Positions 62,401 through 64,000 of a stretch of DNA of 64,000 nt are shown one piece after another. Location: NCBI GenBank assembly GCA_019739225.1, contig JAHHDT010000006.1, positions 729,501 through 793,500 of the forward strand, in the 5' to 3' direction. Position numbers and translations under genes: made by a program. The stretch comes from Aquamicrobium sp. (GTDB lineage: Bacteria > Pseudomonadota > Alphaproteobacteria > Rhizobiales > Rhizobiaceae). A model generated the notes under the pieces. The model saw only the letters and a list, made by a program, of their open reading frames with translations. It did no database searches and was not told the DNA's origin. Every line of letters begins with the position of its first letter. Position 1 is the stretch's first letter.

Positions 62401-62851
62401 GGCCTACAAGGACGAATACGAGGTGGCGCGCCTGCACACGCAGACTGGCTTTGCCGACGGCTTGAAGGAGCAGTTCGACGGCGACTTCCGCATTGTCCAT
62501 CACCTCGCGCCGCCATTCCTTGCATCCGAAAAGGATGCGCGCGGGCGCCCGCTGAAGCGGGAGTTCGGCCCCTGGATCAGGCTGCCTTTCGCCGCGCTGG
62601 CGCGGATGAAGCGGCTGCGGGGCACGCCCTTCGACCTGTTCGGCTACACTGCCGAGCGCCGCATGGAACGCCAACTGATCGGCTGGTACGAGCAGGCGGT
62701 GGAGCGTTGCCTGTCACGCCTTTCGCCGGAGACCCACGAGGCACTGTGTTCGGCGATGGAGCGGCCGATGCAAATCCGTGGCTACGGCCCGGTCAAGGAA
62801 GAGGCCGCTCACCGCATCCGCGCAGAGGTCGATACGGCCCTGGCTGGATAG
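59426..62851 (+). CDS. Indolepyruvate ferredoxin oxidoreductase, fused alpha-beta
   Basis: A 1141-aa fused enzyme that decarboxylates aryl (indole-, phenyl-) or branched 2-oxo acids to acyl-CoA, reducing ferredoxin or another acceptor. The N-terminal thiamine-binding part has VSGYRGSPLGGLDLEIWRNK; CSGCPHNTSTKVPEG and GGEGVNWAASSLF are further on; the cluster region is VCEGCGDCSVESNCLSVEP; the gamma-like domain has DLLITGVGGTGVVTIGALVT near residue 720. The length is typical of the proteobacterial fused form. It is divergent from an Lrp regulator, suggesting amino-acid catabolism. Confidence 0.93.
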   Translation: MTAHAPLRDLTRYRLDDRYTQTDGSVFMTGTQALVRIALDQARRDRAQGRKTGGFVSGYRGSPLGGLDLEIWRNKRLVADAGIEFLPAVNEDLAATAVLGSQQVETNPDRQVEGVFAMWYGKGPGVDRAGDALKHGNAYGSSPNGGVLVVAGDDHGCVSSSMPHQSDVAFMAWFMPTLNPASVSEYLEFGEYGYALSRFSGMWVGFKAVSETVESAGSFELRQDRVFKTPDFTPPPAGLHYRWPDLPGPQIEERMEAKKQAVFAFAEANPIDRHIYDVKHARFGIVTTGKGHLDLMEALRLLGIGESECRELGIDIYKVGMVWPLARRDALDFVRGKEEVLVVEEKRGIIESQFKEYFYDWPGDKPKRMVGKRDENGERLIPWTGELSPRQLVPLVAKRLDGIFPGQGFAERAARIAGEPAISISVEGATRTPYFCSGCPHNTSTKVPEGSKALAGIGCHFMASWMDRETSSLIQMGGEGVNWAASSLFTGKGHIFQNLGEGTYYHSGSMALRQAIAAKANITYKILYNDAVAMTGGQPVDGPVSVQAIAQEVRAEGVERIALVSDDPAKFHSGDFPHGVTIHHRRELDAVQRELRDVEGVSVLIYEQTCATEKRRRRKRGTMADPGKVVVINELVCEGCGDCSVESNCLSVEPVETEFGTKRRINQSSCNKDFSCVNGFCPSFVTLEGAVRRKRTGRELDLAALASDLEQPELPGLDKPYDLLITGVGGTGVVTIGALVTMAAHLEAKGSSVLDFTGFAQKFGPVLSFVRIASKPAAINQVRIDRGAADALIGCDIVVSSSPKASASYRPEMRAAVNLAKMPTGDIVRRRDADLAVDRRVTALTNVIGAERLSAIDANQLAETLMGDAVFANVMMLGFAWQKGLVPVGAAALAQAIELNGVAVEANHRAFLIGRVAAANPERLAALLRPEKPKPETLDEMIGRRADFLTQYQDAAYAGRYREVVDRVREAEASLGSDRLTKAVARSLFKLMAYKDEYEVARLHTQTGFADGLKEQFDGDFRIVHHLAPPFLASEKDARGRPLKREFGPWIRLPFAALARMKRLRGTPFDLFGYTAERRMERQLIGWYEQAVERCLSRLSPETHEALCSAMERPMQIRGYGPVKEEAAHRIRAEVDTALAG

Positions 62852-62948
62852 GTCGCCAGTCTCGACGATTATTCGGAAAGAAATTGAACCCGGCTGTCGG
62901 TCGGTAGCATAGTCGCGCGTCCTTTGAACCGAACGATGAGGAAGCGTC

Positions 62949-63317
62949 ATGCTTTATGCCCTTCTCTGCTACAACAACGAGGCAGCCGTCTGCGGCCTTT
63001 CCAAGGAAGACGACGAGGCCATGATGAGCCGCGTCCGCGCAGCCGAGGAGAAGATCGTCGCCAAGAGCAAATTCGGTCCGCGGTTGAGGCTGATGCCGAC
63101 CACCGCCGCAACCTTCGTCAAGGCGGGTCAGGACCCGTTGGTCGTCGACGGCCCCTTTGCTGAGACCAAGGAGCAGTTGCTGGGGTTCTGGATCGTCGAA
63201 TGCGCCTCGCTCGACGACGCCATCGAGGCAGGGAAGCATCTGGCGCGCGAACGCGAATTCGGCGGTGTCGAGGTGCGACCCATCTCGGCATATATACCCC
63301 CTGCGGAGGCAATGTGA
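62949..63317 (+). CDS. YCII/DGPF-domain protein
   Basis: A 122-aa protein with the DGPF motif in DPLVVDGPFAETKEQLLGFW and the C-terminal EVRPISAYIPPAEAM. Family members are small, of unclear enzymatic function, and often paired with ECF sigma factors of the ECF42 type. GAGGAAGCG precedes the ATG, and the gene overlaps the sigma gene by 4 bases. Confidence 0.9.
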   Translation: MLYALLCYNNEAAVCGLSKEDDEAMMSRVRAAEEKIVAKSKFGPRLRLMPTTAATFVKAGQDPLVVDGPFAETKEQLLGFWIVECASLDDAIEAGKHLAREREFGGVEVRPISAYIPPAEAM

Positions 63318-64000
63318 ACGACCTTTCCTGGATAGATCAGGCCCTTTCTGCGGCGCGGCCACAGGTCGTGGGCGCGCTTATGCGCTATTTCCGCGACCTC
63401 GATACGGCCGAGGAAGCCTTTCAGGAGGCCTGCCTGCGTGCGCTGAAGAACTGGCCGCAGAAGGGTCCTCCGCGCGACCCCGCAGCCTGGCTGATCTTCG
63501 TCGGACGCAATGCCGGTGTGGACGACATCAGAAAGCGCAGCCGGCAGCAGGCGCTGCCTGACGAAGAGACGCTGTCCGATCTTGACGATACCGAGCCGTC
63601 GATGGCGGAACGCCTCGACAATGCCGACTATCGCGACGACGTGCTGCGGCTCCTGTTCATCTGCTGCCATCCGGACCTTCCGGCCACGCAGCAGATTGCC
63701 ATGGCGCTGCGGATCGTATCCGGCCTCACCGTGCCGGAGATCGCAAGGGCCTTCCTCGTTTCCGAAGCCGCGATGGAGCAGCGCATCACCCGCGCCAAGC
63801 GCAAGGTGGCTGTCGCCGGGGTCGAATTCGAGACGCCTTCCGCGGTCGACCGTGTCGAGCGCATCGCCACCGTCACGGCGATGGTCTATCTGCTTTTCAA
63901 CGAGGGCTATTCCGCAAGCGGCGGCGAGGCTCACATCCGCGAGCCGCTATGCGACGAGGCGATCAGGCTGGGCTATCTCCTCCTGAGGATGTATCCCGGC
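63314..64000 (+). CDS. ECF RNA polymerase sigma factor, DGPF-associated (3' truncated by window)
   Basis: About 229 residues are visible from GTG 63314, running off the window. Region 2 is RYFRDLDTAEEAFQEACLRA, then AAWLIFVGRNAGVDDIRKRS; region 4 is LTVPEIARAFLVSEAAMEQR followed by ITRAKRKVA. An extended C-terminal domain begins VYLLFNEGYSASGG, as in the ECF42 group. The GTG overlaps the stop of the DGPF gene, which supports co-regulation. Confidence 0.92.
   Translation, partial: MNDLSWIDQALSAARPQVVGALMRYFRDLDTAEEAFQEACLRALKNWPQKGPPRDPAAWLIFVGRNAGVDDIRKRSRQQALPDEETLSDLDDTEPSMAERLDNADYRDDVLRLLFICCHPDLPATQQIAMALRIVSGLTVPEIARAFLVSEAAMEQRITRAKRKVAVAGVEFETPSAVDRVERIATVTAMVYLLFNEGYSASGGEAHIREPLCDEAIRLGYLLLRMYPG

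Overview
The window looks like a chromosome segment of a high-GC alphaproteobacterium of the order Rhizobiales, most likely the Phyllobacteriaceae (Mesorhizobium/Aminobacter-like). The clues are the dense ATGA-coupled catabolic operons, many ABC uptake systems, a rhizobial-type FprA-like ferredoxin reductase, a fused indolepyruvate ferredoxin oxidoreductase, and two families of long palindromic intergenic repeats of the kind common in these genomes. No tool was run; product names rest on motif recognition.

Left arm (1-15833). The 5' part of an Fe(II)/2-oxoglutarate dioxygenase gene is divergent from a nucleoside hydrolase-tetR pair, with a palindromic operator between them. A marR gene is divergent from a long catabolic operon: a polyamine-type ABC transporter (binding protein, ATPase, two permeases), a polysaccharide deacetylase-fold hydrolase, two short-chain dehydrogenases and an amidase. 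recQ follows on the minus strand. Next is a small module of a TetR repressor, three matching operator-like palindromes, an orphan nuoB paralogue and a small membrane protein, and then a secreted alpha/beta hydrolase.

Mobile element (15834-35760). An element of about 19.9 kb sits at the 3' end of an intact tRNA-Ser(CGA) gene, bounded by a 14-bp direct repeat of the tRNA end. It carries a P4-type tyrosine integrase, an AlpA-like HTH protein, a phage replication-like module, a two-gene minus-strand cassette with a DUF1828-like protein, and two large proteins resembling phage ejection (internal virion) proteins. It also has a small-terminase-like fragment, a DUF5681 protein and many very small genes on both strands. 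I see no large terminase, portal, capsid or tail gene, so it is either a decayed prophage or a satellite-like element. Its right part holds small regulators (XRE, Myb-like), a Tat-exported protein, a lipoprotein and an SH3b protein.

Right arm (35837-64000). After a polytopic membrane protein come a five-gene Liv-type ABC transporter, a nicotinamidase, a molybdenum hydroxylase (FAD subunit plus fused 2Fe-2S/Mo subunit), a 6-hydroxynicotinate reductase-like protein, an ApbE-like UPF0280 protein, an AA_synth-family protein and a MarR regulator. An MFS efflux/TetR pair, a hydantoinase A/B operon and a ferredoxin-NADP reductase follow. Similar sites containing GTTTGYAYAC lie upstream of the Liv operon, between pncA and the Mo-hydroxylase operon, and between hyuA and fpr. 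This suggests one regulon for uptake and reductive breakdown of nicotinate, nicotinamide or a related N-heterocycle. The window ends with a diguanylate cyclase, an Lrp regulator divergent from a fused indolepyruvate ferredoxin oxidoreductase, and a DGPF/YCII-ECF sigma pair truncated by the window edge.
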